Positions 63,303 through 64,000 of a DNA stretch of 64,000 nucleotides are shown here, piece by piece. The DNA comes from Nakamurella lactea DSM 19367. Lineage in GTDB: Bacteria > Actinomycetota > Actinomycetes > Mycobacteriales > Nakamurellaceae. Position numbers and translations under genes: made by a program. The stretch spans positions 62,001-126,000 of the forward strand of contig NZ_AUFT01000015.1 in the NCBI RefSeq assembly GCF_000426645.1, given 5' to 3'. Under the pieces are notes generated by a model. The model ran no database searches. It was given only the letters and a program-made list of their open reading frames with translations, and was not told the DNA's origin. The stretch's first letter is position 1. Each line of letters opens with the position of its first letter.

Positions 63303-63942
63303 AGCAGCGTTGAATATCACCCGCGCCGCTCACATCCAGTCAGGCACTTGTTCCCGGGACCGGCTGCACCCAACGCCTGCCGCATCCACGTCCAGCCGAT
63401 GACGTAACGGACGAGCCCGACGGCGCACCGAAGTCAGGGCCGGTCCGCGACGTCGGGTCGGTTGTGCTGAACAGCCGGTTGATCCCGACAAGGAGCTGTC
63501 GGCGGCGTGCCGCCGGGACCTATGGTCGCGAATCGATCGTCATCGCCGAACGGCGCGACCCGGGCGCCGATGGCCCGGAGTCCCCTGGTCTCCCGACCCA
63601 GTGGGCCAGTTGACCGGCCACCCAATCGCCGCGCCGAGCCATCACGCCGAGTCCCTATCGGAATGCCGTTCGCCGGAAGACTTCCGTACCGCGGCATCGC
63701 GTCCCAAACAACCGAGAATCTCGCTCTTGCGCGCGGCCGCACTGCGGGATACCTTTCCGGCAAGCTGCCCGGAAAGCCAAAGAATCAATCGCCGAACGCT
63801 TGACCGCAATATGGCTGAGCGTTACTTTCCCCTACCACCAATTGGGGGAAGGCTCCGATCCCGGACCAGAGTCGTCGGCCTTTTCCGTCGCCTTACAGGT
63901 CCTTTCCCCCGTCCGTTTTTCCCGCGCACTGAGGAGCAAGGA
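63303..63942. other. 640-base stretch without a convincing gene
   Basis: Open frames on both strands here overlap one another, lack ribosome sites and have no recognisable content, so none is called. Towards its end the stretch has TTGACC (63801-63806), a possible -35 box. An inverted repeat follows, CTTTCCCC-N11-GGGGGAAG (63826-63852, one mismatch). It probably holds the promoter and leader of the gene starting at 63943. Confidence 0.5.
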
Positions 63943-64000
63943 ATGATCGACGAAGGCAACCTGCAGGACCGTGCCGCGCACGAGATGAGTCGGCGGAAGA
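63943..64000 (+). CDS. Start of an unidentified gene (cut by window edge)
   Basis: An ATG at 63943 is preceded by GAGGAGCAAGGA, a strong ribosome site. Nineteen codons are visible (MIDEGNLQDRAAHEMSRRK) before the window ends. The opening is hydrophilic and charged, with no signal peptide. Too short to assign. Confidence 0.5.
   Translation, partial: MIDEGNLQDRAAHEMSRRK

Noticed and set aside
63434..63803. Open frames of about 100 codons on both strands
   Set aside because: They overlap each other, lack ribosome sites and show only Arg/Pro/Gly-rich composition.

Overview
The window is a 64 kb piece of a very G+C-rich actinobacterial chromosome. It carries actinobacterial hallmarks: a phosphatidylinositol-mannoside gene cluster, a long Rel/Spo protein, an SsgB-like protein, many GTG/TTG starts and ATGA stop/start overlaps. 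The core gene order matches, from memory, the Mycobacterium tuberculosis stretch aspS ... Rv2578c-hisS-Rv2581c-ppiB-relA-secFD-yajC-ruvBAC-yebC ... Rv2609c-pimA-Rv2611c-pgsA1-HIT-thrS. Several blocks are inserted into it. My best guess is a Nakamurella-like organism, but that rests on general resemblance only. There are no rRNA genes, IS elements, phage genes or CRISPR arrays.

Layout. 0-2.3 kb: an MHS-type transporter (cut by the window edge) coupled to a 3-hydroxyisobutyrate dehydrogenase, with a divergent LysR regulator. 2.3-7 kb: aspS, an acetyltransferase, a beta-carbonic anhydrase and a zinc alcohol dehydrogenase. 7.0-7.25 kb: an unusual composite of two tandem-repeat arrays flanking a long hairpin, upstream of a DEAD-box RNA helicase. 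9.3-14.3 kb: a sugar ABC importer without an ATPase plus a GH3 beta-N-acetylhexosaminidase, laid out like the Streptomyces das locus. 14.4-31 kb: the conserved core (radical SAM, hisS, metallohydrolase, peptidyl-prolyl isomerase, Rel, SecF, SecD, YajC, RuvBAC with a probable SOS box, YebC), then a phosphate permease with a poly-lysine tail. 31-37.3 kb: a YczE/YczR pair, an M20 peptidase and two tandem DUF3048 lipoproteins. 37.4-44 kb: a tightly overlapping thrS-HIT-pgsA-acyltransferase-pimA operon followed by a LemA-like/NUDIX fusion, for phosphatidylinositol mannoside synthesis.

44-53 kb is accessory: LtrA, a GNAT-like acyltransferase, a TetR regulator with paired operators and a 14-TM drug exporter, an HNH-like protein, a DUF6319-like protein, a TipA-type MerR regulator with a textbook MerR promoter, and a NifS-fold enzyme. 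53-62 kb is a regulatory island. It has two convergent ECF42 sigma-factor modules, each coupled to a DGPF/YCII protein, plus two RibD-like reductases, a LAL-type LuxR regulator and a SigG-like sigma factor with a SnoaL tail. 62-63.3 kb holds four tRNA genes (Val-GAC, Cys, Gly; then Val-CAC in opposite orientation) around an ssgB-like gene. The last 0.7 kb has no convincing gene until a start codon near the end.

How it fits together: the constitutive part serves translation (aspS, hisS, thrS, tRNAs), protein export (SecDF-YajC), recombination repair (RuvABC), the stringent response (Rel) and envelope lipid synthesis (pgsA-patA-pimA). The accessory parts are mainly one- and two-gene sensing and export modules with readable local operators.
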